Part shown: one piece after another, positions 50,770-61,298 of the stretch
Layout of the letters: the number at the start of each line of letters is the position of its first letter
How positions within the stretch are numbered: position 1 is the stretch's first letter
Notes under the pieces: model-generated
What the model was told of the DNA's origin: nothing
The model's database searches: none
The model's input: the letters and a program-made list of their open reading frames with translations, nothing else
Translations under genes and position numbers: made by a program
From: an uncultured Tateyamaria sp.
GTDB taxonomy: Bacteria; Pseudomonadota; Alphaproteobacteria; Rhodobacterales; Rhodobacteraceae
Length of the DNA stretch: 64,000 nucleotides
Direction of reading: 5' to 3'
NCBI GenBank assembly: GCA_905480645.1
Contig: CAJQRC010000021.1
Coordinates: 124,001-188,000 of the forward strand

Positions 50770-52275
50770 CTAATTCCTGCCCCCAAAGCGTGCAGAATCC
50801 TCGGCTGCACGACGTATGGCGCCAGATTTGTGTACTGTTTCCATAAACTCTAATTCAGGGTCACTATCATATACAACGCCGCCACCAGCTTGAATATACA
50901 GTTTTTTATCTTTAATTATGCCAGTGCGTAATGCAATACACATATCCATGTCGCCGCCGGCACTGAAATATCCAACACCACCGCCATAAATTCCACGTTT
51001 TTCTGGTTCCAATTCATCAATGATTTGCATCGCACGTACTTTAGGCGCGCCAGATACCGTGCCTGCAGGCATTCCAGCAAAAAAGGCATCTAAGGCATCT
51101 TTACCCTCAGCCAACTGGCCAACAACGTTGGAAACAATATGCATTACATGAGAGTATCGTTCGACTACAAATTCCTCTGTCGGCCGCACAGTTCCGATTT
51201 TCGCCACGCGGCCCACATCATTCCTGCCAAGGTCGAGCAGCATTAAATGTTCGGCTAGTTCTTTTTCGTCGTTCAGTAACTCAATTTCAAGGGCACGATC
51301 TTCTTCTGGTGTTGCACCTCGTTTACGAGTGCCCGCGATGGGTCGGATAGTGACTTCATTGCCAAAAACACGGACTAAAATTTCAGGACTAGCTCCAACA
51401 ACTTGAAAGTCGCCAAAATTGAAGTAAAACATGAAGGGTGACGGATTTGTTCGCCTTAATGATCGATAAAGTGCAAAAGGCTGCTCAGGAAAATCTTGGG
51501 TCCAGCGTTGTGCAGGTACTACCTGAAAAATATCACCTTTCTTAATATAATCTCGCGCTTTTTCGACGGCCTCCAAATAACCAGACTTACTGAAATTAGA
51601 AACTGGTTCTGAGAGAGGAGTTGCATCACCTAAGTTGCGATTTTCCGTTGGCATAGCACGTTCAAGATCTCGGACTGCGTCCATGACACGCTCTGCGGCC
51701 TGAGCATATGCAGCTCTGGCTGATTGTCCTTCACTCACCCAAGCTGGAGATACAATAGTTACTTCGCCTTTTACACCGTCTAAAACAGCAACAACTGACG
51801 GCCTTAACATCAATGCATCTGGTAATTTCAATGGGTCAGGGTTTATTTCCGGTAAATGTTCAACAAGCCTTATCATATCATAGCCAAGGTACCCAAATAA
51901 ACCTGCTGCAGCTTGAGGTAGATCTTCAGGCAGATTGATCTGGCTTTCTGCAATGAGGTCTCGCAAAACATCCAATGGGTCGCCTAAAATATCATTGAAT
52001 GCGTCGCCATCATAGCGGGCCATCCTATTGATTGAAGATATATTTCCTCGGCAGCGCCAAACAAGATCAGGTTTCATTCCTATTATGGAGTAGCGACCTC
52101 TCACTTCGCCGCCTGTCACTGACTCAAGAACAAACGCATCTTTATGTGCCCCAGTGAGTTTGAGCATCAACGATACAGGCGTATCTAAATCAGCAGCCAA
52201 GCGGGTATATACAATCTGATTTTTGCCTAATGCGTAATCAGTAGCGAAGGTGTCATACTCAGGAACCAAGGTCAT
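50770..52275 (-). CDS. trpE: Anthranilate synthase component I
   Basis: Makes anthranilate from chorismate with ammonia from TrpG. The 501-residue protein has the chorismate-binding motifs RPIAGTRKRGATPEED, LMLLDLGRNDVGRVA, GTVSGAPKVRAMQIIDELEP and YGGGVGYF. The feedback motif LLES of the N-terminus appears as VLESVTGGEVRGRYS. Its ATG overlaps the ppiD stop by one base (TGATG). Regulation by a leader peptide is not seen. Confidence 0.95.
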   Translation of the reverse strand: MTLVPEYDTFATDYALGKNQIVYTRLAADLDTPVSLMLKLTGAHKDAFVLESVTGGEVRGRYSIIGMKPDLVWRCRGNISSINRMARYDGDAFNDILGDPLDVLRDLIAESQINLPEDLPQAAAGLFGYLGYDMIRLVEHLPEINPDPLKLPDALMLRPSVVAVLDGVKGEVTIVSPAWVSEGQSARAAYAQAAERVMDAVRDLERAMPTENRNLGDATPLSEPVSNFSKSGYLEAVEKARDYIKKGDIFQVVPAQRWTQDFPEQPFALYRSLRRTNPSPFMFYFNFGDFQVVGASPEILVRVFGNEVTIRPIAGTRKRGATPEEDRALEIELLNDEKELAEHLMLLDLGRNDVGRVAKIGTVRPTEEFVVERYSHVMHIVSNVVGQLAEGKDALDAFFAGMPAGTVSGAPKVRAMQIIDELEPEKRGIYGGGVGYFSAGGDMDMCIALRTGIIKDKKLYIQAGGGVVYDSDPELEFMETVHKSGAIRRAAEDSARFGGRN

Positions 52276-54119
52276 CAGGGGAAATTCACATGCACCGCGT
52301 CCAGCGCTTGCTGATTGATCTGTGGTCCTGCGCGGACAACCACGTCCTCGCTAAAGATTTTGAAAAGCTCTGATGCAAGGATTTGGTCTACCTCCTTGCT
52401 TATGGCAGTCATTTCAATTGAATTTTCTTCAGAACCCCCCACGGCCACTATTTTGTCCAGCCGAACCACTAAAATTGATCCTTGACTTGGAATAATTCGA
52501 ACTTCACCAGCGTTCATCGTGAAAACGTCATTAACGAAACTAGTTGGTTTGCCTTCCAAAAAAGCGCTTCTGCCAATTCCTGACTCGATTGTTGGTTTCA
52601 ATCCTTGTTCTGCAAAGGGCTCTCCTGACCGCAGTGCAGGCAATAATGCCTTGGCCTGAGAAGTTAAACTTGCTTCCACCTGTTCTGCTTTGAAGTTTTC
52701 TTTCAATTCAGCCATTATCACTTCGAAGGCTGCTGGGCGGGGAGGAATAATTTCCTCAAGACGTAGAGCTACTATACCACCCTCATCAAGTTGTATTATT
52801 TTGGGGAAATCCTCCATTGTTAGAGCTTTTGCAGCATCACGAAAACCATCATAGGCTGCAATATCATCCTCAATCGATGGATCCCAGTCTATGAAATCAA
52901 TTTGCATTGCTGTTTCAACATCTAAGTCTTCGAGGGTCGCACCTGCGGCCAACATGTTATCAAACTCTTCAGTAAGAACTGCTACTTGCCGACGGGCCGC
53001 ATCGGTTGCCAAGTCCAGACGGATCAGATTTTCCACTTGTTCGTAAGTAGTATTCTGCGCGCTTATAACAGCGTTTATTCGAAACAAGGCTGGGCCAACT
53101 GGAGAAGGGAGAGGCCCCACAACATCTCCCACACTTGCGCTAAATACCGAGTTGCCGGCTGCATCCAATTCAGTTTTTGTCACGTCGCCTAGATCAACGT
53201 CGCTGAGATTAAGACCTCGGTCCTGCACAAGCGCTTCAAATGAAGTCCCACCTACCTCTAGTTGAGCTGCAGCCTTATTGGCTTCTTGGTCATTAAAGTA
53301 TACTAGTCTTTCTACCAACCGCCGCTCAGGCTGAATATATTGATCTGCTCGTGCGTCGTATTCAGCACGTAGGTCTGATTGGTCTATTTCGATATCATCG
53401 ATCAGATCATCTGGCTGTAACACTGCATATGTAATGCGTTTAGTTTCGGGCAATTGGTAATCGTTGATATTCGCCTCATAAAAATTGCGCAAGGTATCTT
53501 CTTCGGGCGTTTCATAAGGAGTTTTAAGGTCTTTAACATCTAATTCAGCCCAAGTGAAATCACGCCTTTCACCAAGAAATGCCACGAGAATGCGTGCATA
53601 TGTATTTGGCATTTTGGTGCCCGCCATGATAGCGCCTTGCAATAGAGATCTGGAAATTTCCTCGCGAAGCCGTGTCTCAAATTCTGCCTCGCTGGTGCCG
53701 GCTTGTTCTAGCGAGAACGCATATGCTTCTCTATCAAAGCTGCCGTCTATTCCGCGAAATGCTGGGATCTTGAGAATCTCATTGCTTAAGTTTTCATCAC
53801 CAACACTAAGACCTATTTGTTCGGTTTCATGGTCTAAGGCACGTGCTTGTACCATACTAGCGAGCACGGCTCTGTCTAATCCCATTGCTTGTGCCTGAGC
53901 AAAATTGATCTGTGTTCCAGCTTCTGCACTAGCTGCCTGAATCTCCTGACTGAGCGCACGAGCATATGCGTTGATGTCGATATATTTTTCGCCTACTTGC
54001 CCAACTGTGCGTACTGTGCCTGATAGGTTAGTTGCACCAAATCCGCCCAATCCCAATATGAGTAGGCCCATAAGGATCCAGACTGCTGTTTTTGACAGGT
54101 TATTTTTGCCCTTGGCCAT
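52275..54119 (-). CDS. ppiD: Peptidyl-prolyl cis-trans isomerase, PpiD/SurA type
   Basis: Membrane-anchored periplasmic foldase. The 614-residue protein has a short cytosolic start, one membrane helix (about residues 12-30, AVWILMGLLILGLGGFGA), an N-terminal SurA-like helical region and a parvulin-type PPIase region at about residues 240-370. The parvulin core is weakly conserved, as in alphaproteobacterial PpiD. GAGGG precedes the ATG. It is coupled to trpE by a one-base overlap, an order typical of Rhodobacterales. Confidence 0.9.
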   Translation of the reverse strand: MAKGKNNLSKTAVWILMGLLILGLGGFGATNLSGTVRTVGQVGEKYIDINAYARALSQEIQAASAEAGTQINFAQAQAMGLDRAVLASMVQARALDHETEQIGLSVGDENLSNEILKIPAFRGIDGSFDREAYAFSLEQAGTSEAEFETRLREEISRSLLQGAIMAGTKMPNTYARILVAFLGERRDFTWAELDVKDLKTPYETPEEDTLRNFYEANINDYQLPETKRITYAVLQPDDLIDDIEIDQSDLRAEYDARADQYIQPERRLVERLVYFNDQEANKAAAQLEVGGTSFEALVQDRGLNLSDVDLGDVTKTELDAAGNSVFSASVGDVVGPLPSPVGPALFRINAVISAQNTTYEQVENLIRLDLATDAARRQVAVLTEEFDNMLAAGATLEDLDVETAMQIDFIDWDPSIEDDIAAYDGFRDAAKALTMEDFPKIIQLDEGGIVALRLEEIIPPRPAAFEVIMAELKENFKAEQVEASLTSQAKALLPALRSGEPFAEQGLKPTIESGIGRSAFLEGKPTSFVNDVFTMNAGEVRIIPSQGSILVVRLDKIVAVGGSEENSIEMTAISKEVDQILASELFKIFSEDVVVRAGPQINQQALDAVHVNFP

Positions 54120-54196
54120 CGTTCCCTCGCTTGGGGTTAATATCGCGTTCCACGCTGTCTAACCAAGCACTGGACTGCGAGCAAGGGCGGTTTGCT

Positions 54197-55372
54197 CTAC
54201 AGATTGAGTAGTTCTAACCTTCTAAACAATTCCGCGATACCTTTTGCGTCCAGATTGGCAAAAGCAATCCGCAACTGCTGTTCGCCTTCCTTTGCGTTTT
54301 CTGGCCAAAACATTGTGCCAGGTAAACATAAAATTCCTGCCTCGTGAACCAAAAGAGGAGCCAACTTTGCTGAAGAAAGACCAAATGGGTGCTTCATATA
54401 TGCGAAATAAGCGCCCAGTCCTAGTAATTGCCACCCTTTTTGCGCGAGCACATTAAATCCTTCTTCGATTGCTTTTCTTCGTGCAAGCACTTCTTTTCTT
54501 TCCTTGGAGACCCAATGGCTGAGATTTTCAAGTCCCCACCAGGCTGCATATTGGCCAACTTGACTGGGGCAAATAGCAACAGTATCCAGAAATTTTTCGG
54601 CTTCAGTTAATCTGGTGGGAGATGCTACCATAGCCCCAACGCGATGTCCCGTCAGCCGGTAGGCTTTGGAGAAAGAATATAAATGGATGAAATTCTTATC
54701 CCACTGTGGCTGTTGAAATAGCGTGTGAGGAGGGCCAGATCGACTGTCGAAGTCACGATAGGTTTCATCCACAATCAATGCTATTTTTTGATTGCATGCG
54801 AGTTCATAAAATTTAAATACTAGTTCGGCGGGGTACTCTACCCCTGCTGGGTTATTAGGAGACACCAGTGCTATTGCTCGGGTGCGACTAGTGATCAAGT
54901 CACGCGCCTTTTCTATATTTGGCAACATATCTTTACCAACTGGCAAAGCGACAGATTTTACACCGGCCATATCTAACCACATCTTGTGATTAAAATACCA
55001 TGGGGTTGGTAAGATAACCTCATCACTTTCGTCACATAGGGTTGCGATCGTTGCTGCAAAAGCTTGATTGCAGCCAGATGTAATTGCAATGTTTTCTATT
55101 TCTGTAAGTGCGCCGTAATGGTTATTAATCTGAGTACAAAGAGCTTGTCTCAAATTAGTATTTCCTAAGACTGGTCCGTAAAGGTGCACACTGTCTTGCG
55201 TAAGTACAGCCTCGGCCATTGCCTGACGCAACGCTTTCGGAGGAGGCGTAACTGGTGCCGCTTGGCTGACATTTATCAAAGGGCGATCCTTTTGAAATTT
55301 TGTGTTCTCCAACCAACGGCGCGCTTCCATAACTGGGGGAGCAAATGTTGAAGCTGTGCGGGATATTGTCAT
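54197..55372 (-). CDS. Class I/II aminotransferase
   Basis: A 391-residue PLP enzyme of fold type I. Visible are VHLYGPVLGNTNLRQAL, the substrate-binding SPNNPAG, VDETYRDF and the PLP lysine in YSFSKAYRLTGHRVG. GGAG five bases upstream of the ATG at 55372 decides the start over an in-frame GTG at 55399. Aspartate, aromatic or methionine substrates are possible; the sequence alone does not tell. It follows gpt by about 125 bases on the same strand. Confidence 0.85.
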   Translation of the reverse strand: MTISRTASTFAPPVMEARRWLENTKFQKDRPLINVSQAAPVTPPPKALRQAMAEAVLTQDSVHLYGPVLGNTNLRQALCTQINNHYGALTEIENIAITSGCNQAFAATIATLCDESDEVILPTPWYFNHKMWLDMAGVKSVALPVGKDMLPNIEKARDLITSRTRAIALVSPNNPAGVEYPAELVFKFYELACNQKIALIVDETYRDFDSRSGPPHTLFQQPQWDKNFIHLYSFSKAYRLTGHRVGAMVASPTRLTEAEKFLDTVAICPSQVGQYAAWWGLENLSHWVSKERKEVLARRKAIEEGFNVLAQKGWQLLGLGAYFAYMKHPFGLSSAKLAPLLVHEAGILCLPGTMFWPENAKEGEQQLRIAFANLDAKGIAELFRRLELLNL

Positions 55373-55497
55373 AGCGGCTCCAGTAGCTATTAACGGCACC
55401 TCTGTCAGGAGTTGTTATTGCCGAAAGAAGATGATGTTTTATAAGTATTATTGGACATATAATATCCTAACTCACCATGAGTGTTTCACTTCACTTT

Positions 55498-56016
55498 TCA
55501 ATCCTTACCGCGATATGGCTCGACATATTGCAAGGCCATGTCCCAAGGAAAAAAGATCCACGTATCCTGGCTAACGCCAGTAATAAATGTATCAACTTGT
55601 GGCTCGCCGGAAGGTTTTGCGTATACGGTAGCAAAATGAGAGTTTGGATATAACTGACGTACCAATTCTAACGTATTACCACTATCAACCAGATCATCGA
55701 TAATCAAAATGCCAGTTCCATCACCCATCATTTTGTCATTAGGAGACTTGAGCACTTCAGCATCTCGACGCTTGTCCGCCTGGCCGCCGCCGGAATGGTA
55801 CGATTTAACACTGATTGTATCTACCATGCGAATATCTAACTCTCTTGCAACAATCATAGCGGGAGCCATGCCGCCACGTGTAATTGCGACAATAGCACGC
55901 CAAGCGCCATCGTCAGGCCCCTTACCGTCTAAACGCCAGGCCAGTGCGCGACTGTCCCTATGCATTTGATCCCAACTGACATGGAAACCTTTCTCATGAG
56001 GTAGACGATCAGCCAT
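55498..56016 (-). CDS. gpt: Xanthine(-guanine) phosphoribosyltransferase
   Basis: Purine salvage enzyme that makes XMP or GMP from the base and PRPP. The 172-residue protein has the PRPP motif [13 protein letters not shown] at about residue 105, [13 protein letters not shown] and a C-terminal IFFPWDM. The ATG at 56016 ([17 protein letters not shown]) has GGAG nine bases upstream and agrees with the family; the frame is open 20 codons further upstream. Confidence 0.9.
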   Translation of the reverse strand: MADRLPHEKGFHVSWDQMHRDSRALAWRLDGKGPDDGAWRAIVAITRGGMAPAMIVARELDIRMVDTISVKSYHSGGGQADKRRDAEVLKSPNDKMMGDGTGILIIDDLVDSGNTLELVRQLYPNSHFATVYAKPSGEPQVDTFITGVSQDTWIFFPWDMALQYVEPYRGKD

Positions 56017-56195
56017 AATTATTTCTCCAGTATCAGGCATATTAAAAGTGTTTTTACGAACGTCTAGGCAATGCAAAAAATGGATGCAACTTTGTACTTG
56101 CTATTACAGGGTTTGGTCGAACAGTTTGGGTCCATGACAGCGCAACAAACATCACAATAAAATTTTTAGGGGTTTACCAAGCAGTCGCATCGGAT

Positions 56196-57002
56196 TTAGC
56201 CTTTTGAAATATCAGGTGCGTCGACGGCTTTCATGCCCACTACGTGATAGCCAGCATCAACGTGTAGGTTTTCGCCTGTAGTGCCTGAACCTAAATCACT
56301 CAGCAGGTAAAGCGCTGTCTTGCCGACCTCTTCAATTGTCACGTTTCGCCGCAGTGGGGAGTTGTATTCATTCCATTTCATTATGTAGCGAAAATCGCCA
56401 ATGCCCGAGGCGGCAAGAGTTTTAATAGGGCCAGCACTTATGGCATTGACCCGAATATTATCTTTGCCTAGATCTTCCGCGAGATATTTTACTGAAGCTT
56501 CCAGTGCGGCTTTCGCTACGCCCATTACATTATAATGTGGCATAACCTGCTCAGCACCAATGTAAGTAAGAGTAAGTGAGCTACCACCGTTTTTCATCAT
56601 TTTTTCAGCTCGTTGCATAACAGCAGTGAATGAATAGACTGAGATGTCCATAGTAAGGTTGAAATTATCTCTAGTCGTGTCAACGTATCGCCCTCGCAAT
56701 TCGTTTTTATCAGAAAACCCAATGGCATGTACAATAAAATCTAAATTGTTCCAACGCTCCTTGAGGTCGTCAAAAAGAGCATTAATGGATACTTCGTCAC
56801 CCACATCACAAGGCAACACGATATCGCTACCTAATTGTGCAGCAAGCGGCCCCACTCGTTTTTTAAGCGCTTCTCCTTGGTAGGAAAAAGCCAGTTCGGC
56901 CCCCGCATCTCTCAGGGTTTTTGCGATGCCCCATGCTATAGATTTATCGTTAGCGAGACCCATGATAAGTCCTCGCCTGCCAACCATTAGATCATTTGCC
57001 AT
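56196..57002 (-). CDS. fabI: Enoyl-[acyl-carrier-protein] reductase, FabI type
   Basis: NADH-dependent last step of fatty-acid elongation. The 268-residue SDR protein has the FabI start GLIMGLANDKSIAWGIA, FIVHAIGFSDKNEL, the catalytic Tyr-x6-Lys as YNVMGVAKA, and SAGPIKTLAASGI. Target family of triclosan. It is divergent from pdxH with about 135 bases between start codons. Confidence 0.95.
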   Translation of the reverse strand: MANDLMVGRRGLIMGLANDKSIAWGIAKTLRDAGAELAFSYQGEALKKRVGPLAAQLGSDIVLPCDVGDEVSINALFDDLKERWNNLDFIVHAIGFSDKNELRGRYVDTTRDNFNLTMDISVYSFTAVMQRAEKMMKNGGSSLTLTYIGAEQVMPHYNVMGVAKAALEASVKYLAEDLGKDNIRVNAISAGPIKTLAASGIGDFRYIMKWNEYNSPLRRNVTIEEVGKTALYLLSDLGSGTTGENLHVDAGYHVVGMKAVDAPDISKG

Positions 57003-57136
57003 CTCACTGCCTTATCCCGTCACATTCATAGCCATTATCATTAGGCTATAGAGTAGTGCGCATCAAGAGAGTGAAGGTAGTTGAAGCGGGCTTGTTGAAG
57101 CGCTACCTCTCTATTCAACCAATACGGAGAATAATA

Positions 57137-57742
57137 ATGTCAGATCGTCAAGGTAAGTTTGCAGGTGAAAATCCCTTTGAAATTGCGCGAGTGTGGTTGA
57201 AAGAGGCTGAACTCGCAGAGGTTAATGACCCTAATGCCATGGCATTAAGCACAGTAGACGCAGATGGTCTACCGAATGTTCGGATGGTTTTATTGAAAGA
57301 AATAGAGGACAGTGCTTTTGTTTTTTACACCAACTATAATAGTGCGAAAGCGGAAGAATTAGAGTATGCTAAAAAGGCTGCTTTTGTGATGCATTGGAAG
57401 TCATTGCAGCGTCAGATTCGAGTGCGAGGGATAGTTGAAAAAGAAGATGGCGTGCAAGCGGATAATTATTATACTTCGCGCTCCTTGAAATCGCGTATTG
57501 GCGCTTGGGCTTCAGATCAAAGTTCACCGATTGAAAGCCGTACAAATTTGATGGCTAAGGTCGCGCAATTTACAAAAACAAAAGGATTGAACCCTGCACG
57601 TCCACCATTTTGGGGTGGGTATAGGATTTCTCCCCTTGAGATTGAATTCTGGGCGGATGGGTCATTTAGGCTGCATGACAGGTTCCAGTGGGCACGTAAA
57701 AAAATCGGAGAACAATGGCAGATTTCGCGCCTTAGCCCGTGA
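57137..57742 (+). CDS. pdxH: Pyridoxine/pyridoxamine 5'-phosphate oxidase
   Basis: FMN enzyme that makes PLP, the cofactor of several enzymes in this window (GlyA, the aminotransferases, Alr). The 201-residue protein has [51 protein letters not shown] and [23 protein letters not shown] precedes the ATG at 57137; the frame is open to 57056 but the family starts here. Confidence 0.95.
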   Translation: MSDRQGKFAGENPFEIARVWLKEAELAEVNDPNAMALSTVDADGLPNVRMVLLKEIEDSAFVFYTNYNSAKAEELEYAKKAAFVMHWKSLQRQIRVRGIVEKEDGVQADNYYTSRSLKSRIGAWASDQSSPIESRTNLMAKVAQFTKTKGLNPARPPFWGGYRISPLEIEFWADGSFRLHDRFQWARKKIGEQWQISRLSP

Positions 57743-58082
57743 AACTATCCCAAGTTAGTTAAGATTTGCTTTACGCTGTTATAATGGACTTACTGTTTAA
57801 ATTAATTTTGGAATACTAAGAGGCAGTTCATTAATTACATTTTGAGCGGTCTGATAAAATTGAAAATATTTCAAACTAAAACTTTGGTTTTGGCTGGTTA
57901 CCGATATTAGCAACATAAAAATTTATTTAATGTTGCAATATATTTGATTTTGATTAGGTGCTCTGAATTAATCAGAATGACGTGGATATATGATTTTTTG
58001 TTTTGCTATTAGACTTGCTCTAATTGCCAGCAAGCTATGTGAAGTGTTTGAAACAGGATTCACATTTGTCTCGGAGGTTACA
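57743..58082. other. Gap between pdxH and the DUF192 gene
   Basis: About 340 bases of AT-rich sequence. The DUF192 frame is open back to 57990, so the last 93 bases could be coding if that ATG is used. A weak AACTA...TAGTT hairpin lies just after pdxH at 57742-57760. No other feature seen. Confidence 0.35.
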
Positions 58083-58592
58083 TTGTTGCACAAAATAATC
58101 AACTTGATTTGGATGCGGTTACATGTTGCGCAATATACATTACCTAGTTTGGCATTTTTGCTTAGTTTGGTTAATGTTGGTAATGCAGCATGTCGTGAGG
58201 ACGTCGTTTCAATCCGTGGTGATTTTGGGGAAGCACGCTTTACAATCGAAATTGCGGATGATCCTAATGAACGCGCCGTCGGTCTGATGAACCGAATTGA
58301 GATGGCTACGTCGGCTGGGATGCTGTTTGTGTATCCAAAACCGCAATCTATTTCGTTTTGGATGAAGAATACTTTGATAGAATTGGATATGATTTTTGTG
58401 GATCCTACTGGGGTGGTACAGTATGTCCATCATCGTGCAAGACCGTTAGATGAAACCTCGATTGTAGGTGGCAGCGGTTTGAGCCATGTACTCGAGATTA
58501 ATGGTGGGGTATCGAAACTGCTTGGCATTGGAGTTGGCGATCAACTTCAACACTCGAGCTTTAATCAAACTGAAGCATATTGGCCTTGTTAG
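58083..58592 (+). CDS. DUF192 family exported protein
   Basis: A small exported protein of about 169 residues: signal peptide with hydrophobic core YTLPSLAFLLSLVNVGNAAC, then a DUF192 domain (ERAVGLMNRIEM, GMLFVYPKPQSISFWMKNTLIELDMIFVD, SHVLEINGGVSKLLGIGVGD). Function unknown. GGAGG at 58073-58077, five bases before TTG 58083, makes this non-ATG start the best supported; ATG 57990 or ATG 58116 are alternatives. The tRNA-Pro gene follows. Confidence 0.8.
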   Translation: MLHKIINLIWMRLHVAQYTLPSLAFLLSLVNVGNAACREDVVSIRGDFGEARFTIEIADDPNERAVGLMNRIEMATSAGMLFVYPKPQSISFWMKNTLIELDMIFVDPTGVVQYVHHRARPLDETSIVGGSGLSHVLEINGGVSKLLGIGVGDQLQHSSFNQTEAYWPC

Positions 58593-58634
58593 GCCTTTTC
58601 AATTTATAAAAGCAGGTCTATGAGAAGTTACGGT

Positions 58635-58711
58635 CGGAGCGTGGCGCAGCCTGGTAGCGCACCTGTTTTGGGTACAGGGGGTCGGAGGTTCGAATCCTCT
58701 CGCTCCGACCA
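58635..58711 (+). tRNA. tRNA-Pro (anticodon UGG)
   Basis: A full cloverleaf of 77 bases with encoded CCA. Acceptor stem CGGAGCG pairs with CGCTCCG at 58701-58707; the D-arm is GGCGCAGCCTGGTAGCGC; the anticodon stem CCTGT/ACAGG encloses TTTGGGT, giving UGG; the T-arm has GGTTCGAATCC. No intron or insertion was seen at the site. Confidence 0.97.
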
Positions 58712-58934
58712 ATCTCTAGTTAAATGAGTATATTTCTTATATTAAATGTAAGGATTATAAGCCGTTAAGGAAATAGTACTAGGTATTTGACGTTTTGATA
58801 TATATTTTTTGTTTGCCCTAAAATTTGGACTGCCGCCTAGCGTTAATGCAAATTAGCCTCGAATCAGAGACTATTAATAAAATTAATTTGGTTAAAATAT
58901 GCATCCTCGTGTGTGCATCGCATTTGTAACATTT

Positions 58935-59933
58935 CTATGGGGTTGGAACACCTTCGCGAATAGCTGCAGAGTAGGCGTTTGTGAGGCCAGAATTATTTGC
59001 GTGCTTTGTAATATTGCCAAGTAAAAATAAATTTTCGAGAGAAACGGTGCTGTTCATCGCGTCCCGTTCATATAGATATTCTGGCATATAACCGTTGACG
59101 ACAAGTCGCCAATCTAGGGGCAAATCAGCCCCAACAAGCCTTGCGAGAGTGACGTCGGAACTTGAACAATTTTGGAACACAGAATTAAACCAAACCGGTT
59201 TTTTAGCCAACTTATTTGCTGCCGTTACGTAAGCTTCAACGAACGCTCTTTGTTGAGCCTGATCTGATTTTATTCGAAATATTTGAACGCGCTCGCCGCG
59301 TATATTGGATCGCAAGCCGACAACATCAGTTTCTTCGCTGGCAATCATTATAATAGGGTTTGCTTTAAAAAAATCGGCAAGTGGCGAGAAGGATCCTCCC
59401 TTTAAACGGCGTACTTCGTTAGACAAAGCGAGGTATTGCCCATCCTCGAAACCAAAGCTCAACATGAAATGCCCAATGTTTGGTCCGCTCCAGAAAGACA
59501 AAAACATATCAACGCTTACTATTTGCGAAAGGTTATAGGTTCGTGTCACCCATTTTTCTGTGTAATCTTCGGTAGTTTTCCATTCAAATGCACGTACATT
59601 TTGTAAAGTCAGTGTATCACCTTCAATTTTTCCAGTGAATTGTCGTGCTACCTCCGGCGGAAAATCTCCTTGTGCTGGTGGTACTAGCGTATTCCACCAC
59701 CCTACAATAGCAACCATCGGTAAAGTAAACACAATTAACCATCGCCAGCGTACTGATTTGAAAAAGGCCACTAATGTAGCAAGCCCTATTCCAGAGAAGG
59801 CGCCTATGACACACCATTTAACTAGATCGGGCCATGGCAGCTTAAACCACAACGCCAATGATCCCCAAGCAGTACAAAATGCTACAAACAAAAACAAAAA
59901 AAATAGAAAAATTAATTGTAAAATTTTTAACAT
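58935..59933 (-). CDS. DUF4105 family membrane protein
   Basis: A 332-residue protein with three N-terminal hydrophobic helices (about residues 4-28, 35-55 and 60-80) and a C-terminal DUF4105 domain with SFWSGPNIGHFMLSFGFEDG and FNSVFQNCSSSDVTLARL (the family usually has NCT). Function is unknown; the fold resembles a cysteine-peptidase-like module with Cys and His. The ATG at 59933 is chosen over a TTG at 59975. It converges with the tRNA-Pro gene. Confidence 0.75.
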   Translation of the reverse strand: MLKILQLIFLFFLFLFVAFCTAWGSLALWFKLPWPDLVKWCVIGAFSGIGLATLVAFFKSVRWRWLIVFTLPMVAIVGWWNTLVPPAQGDFPPEVARQFTGKIEGDTLTLQNVRAFEWKTTEDYTEKWVTRTYNLSQIVSVDMFLSFWSGPNIGHFMLSFGFEDGQYLALSNEVRRLKGGSFSPLADFFKANPIIMIASEETDVVGLRSNIRGERVQIFRIKSDQAQQRAFVEAYVTAANKLAKKPVWFNSVFQNCSSSDVTLARLVGADLPLDWRLVVNGYMPEYLYERDAMNSTVSLENLFLLGNITKHANNSGLTNAYSAAIREGVPTP

Positions 59934-61298
59934 AACAGATAGCTGGCCTCTTTTTGTAAATGCAATAATAGACAAAAGAACATGCCTTGCGTACTTTTAG
60001 ATCACATATTTCACGTTTTGTGTTTATCCTAGGTTAATTGCAAAGCGTATTTTTGGAATTGTCTGTCTGTATTAAATGTAGGCTCACTTTGATCGTAGAT
60101 TGATTGATTTTAAAGCTATCCCATTTGCCGAACGGTAAATTTCATTTTCCTGAGTATTCAGATATAAATTGGGTAAACAAGTTAAAGACCACCGATGCGC
60201 CAACATTGGTAGAAATACACCATATAATAATTACTGCTTGCTATAATTCTTGGAAAGATTTTCTAAATTTTTTCAGGCTATGGAGTGGTTGAGAGCTCTC
60301 TAGGGATTTTATTGACATGCTCTCAGCCAAAGTTATGTCTCTCAAATCTTATATCCTCGGCAGAAGTAAGTAATGTTTCCATAATAGCAACTAATTTTGG
60401 ATGCGTAAAATAGATCCTGCATGTTTTTTTTGAGGAACTACTGCGAAATAGGACAATTCAATTATATTGTCTTTTTCATTGAGATACTTCTTTTGCGCAA
60501 GAAGCGCAGGTACTGGGAGTGCACCATTACATTACAGTATTAAAAAATGCGGCTATGTCTGGTGATGGTACTATCCCACATTGTTTCATCTGAGTTGAAA
60601 ATTGTCTGATTTCATCCCTTAGTGATTCAAACGAAGATCTGAATTTCTTATTTAAAGCAAGCAGCAAGTACACAAAAAAGCAAGTCGGTCTGATAGCTAT
60701 TGTTCTGAAATTGCTACAGTTTCTATATATTGTTTTTCGCATGCTGCCAGCGCGCTGCATGCTAGTGTCGAAATTGACTAATTACAGAGCTGTTTGGTTT
60801 CCATGTGGTAGAACCATCACATATTTTAAAAATGGTGAAATGATTTTGAAACTGGATATTTTGTTTTTGATTACTTCAACTAGCACTTGCAGATTTGGGC
60901 GTAAGGCCGATTTTTCCTTAAACAATTTTGAAAACGCAACGATAATGGAAATGTCTATTAGGTGGATGCTTTCTGTGGAGTGAATCATTTTAACAGGACA
61001 AATTTAAATTGCTATGTATTGGTCAAGTAAAAATTTGTAAAAAAAATTTTTAATTAGCGTTGACGTGGACCCCTTGTATACGTCACCTTGTGTAAGTCAG
61101 CATTTCAACCACAACATTTAGTACTAAGTGCTACTGGGGATTCGCGAGGCCGGTGAGATAGGGATCAGGGTGAACGCAGCCTCAAGGTACTTTGGAGGTG
61201 CAATATGCAAAGCTTGGATCTGCTGTTTCAAATTAGAAAGGGCAACCGCAACGTTGGTTTGTTCGGTAAGGTAACATGTTAAAAAATGAGGCAGCGCA
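59934..61298. other. 1.3 kb gap before nrdJ, decayed coding sequence possible
   Basis: No gene can be called with confidence. Short frames look partly protein-like: minus strand 60527-60760, whose last 35 residues read like a normal soluble C-terminus, and the minus strand at about 61127-61280 (ALSNLKQQIQALHIAPPKYL and onwards to a TAG). Both lack starts and ribosome binding sites. No cobalamin riboswitch is visible before nrdJ even though NrdJ needs B12. TGAGGC before 61299 is the nrdJ ribosome binding site. Confidence 0.4.

Noticed and set aside
60711-60983. 90-codon plus-strand frame in the gap before nrdJ
   Set aside because: Overlaps an equally long minus-strand frame, no start signal, no recognisable motif.
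61020-61298. Possible cobalamin riboswitch before B12-dependent nrdJ
   Set aside because: The B12-box and the conserved core bases are not present.
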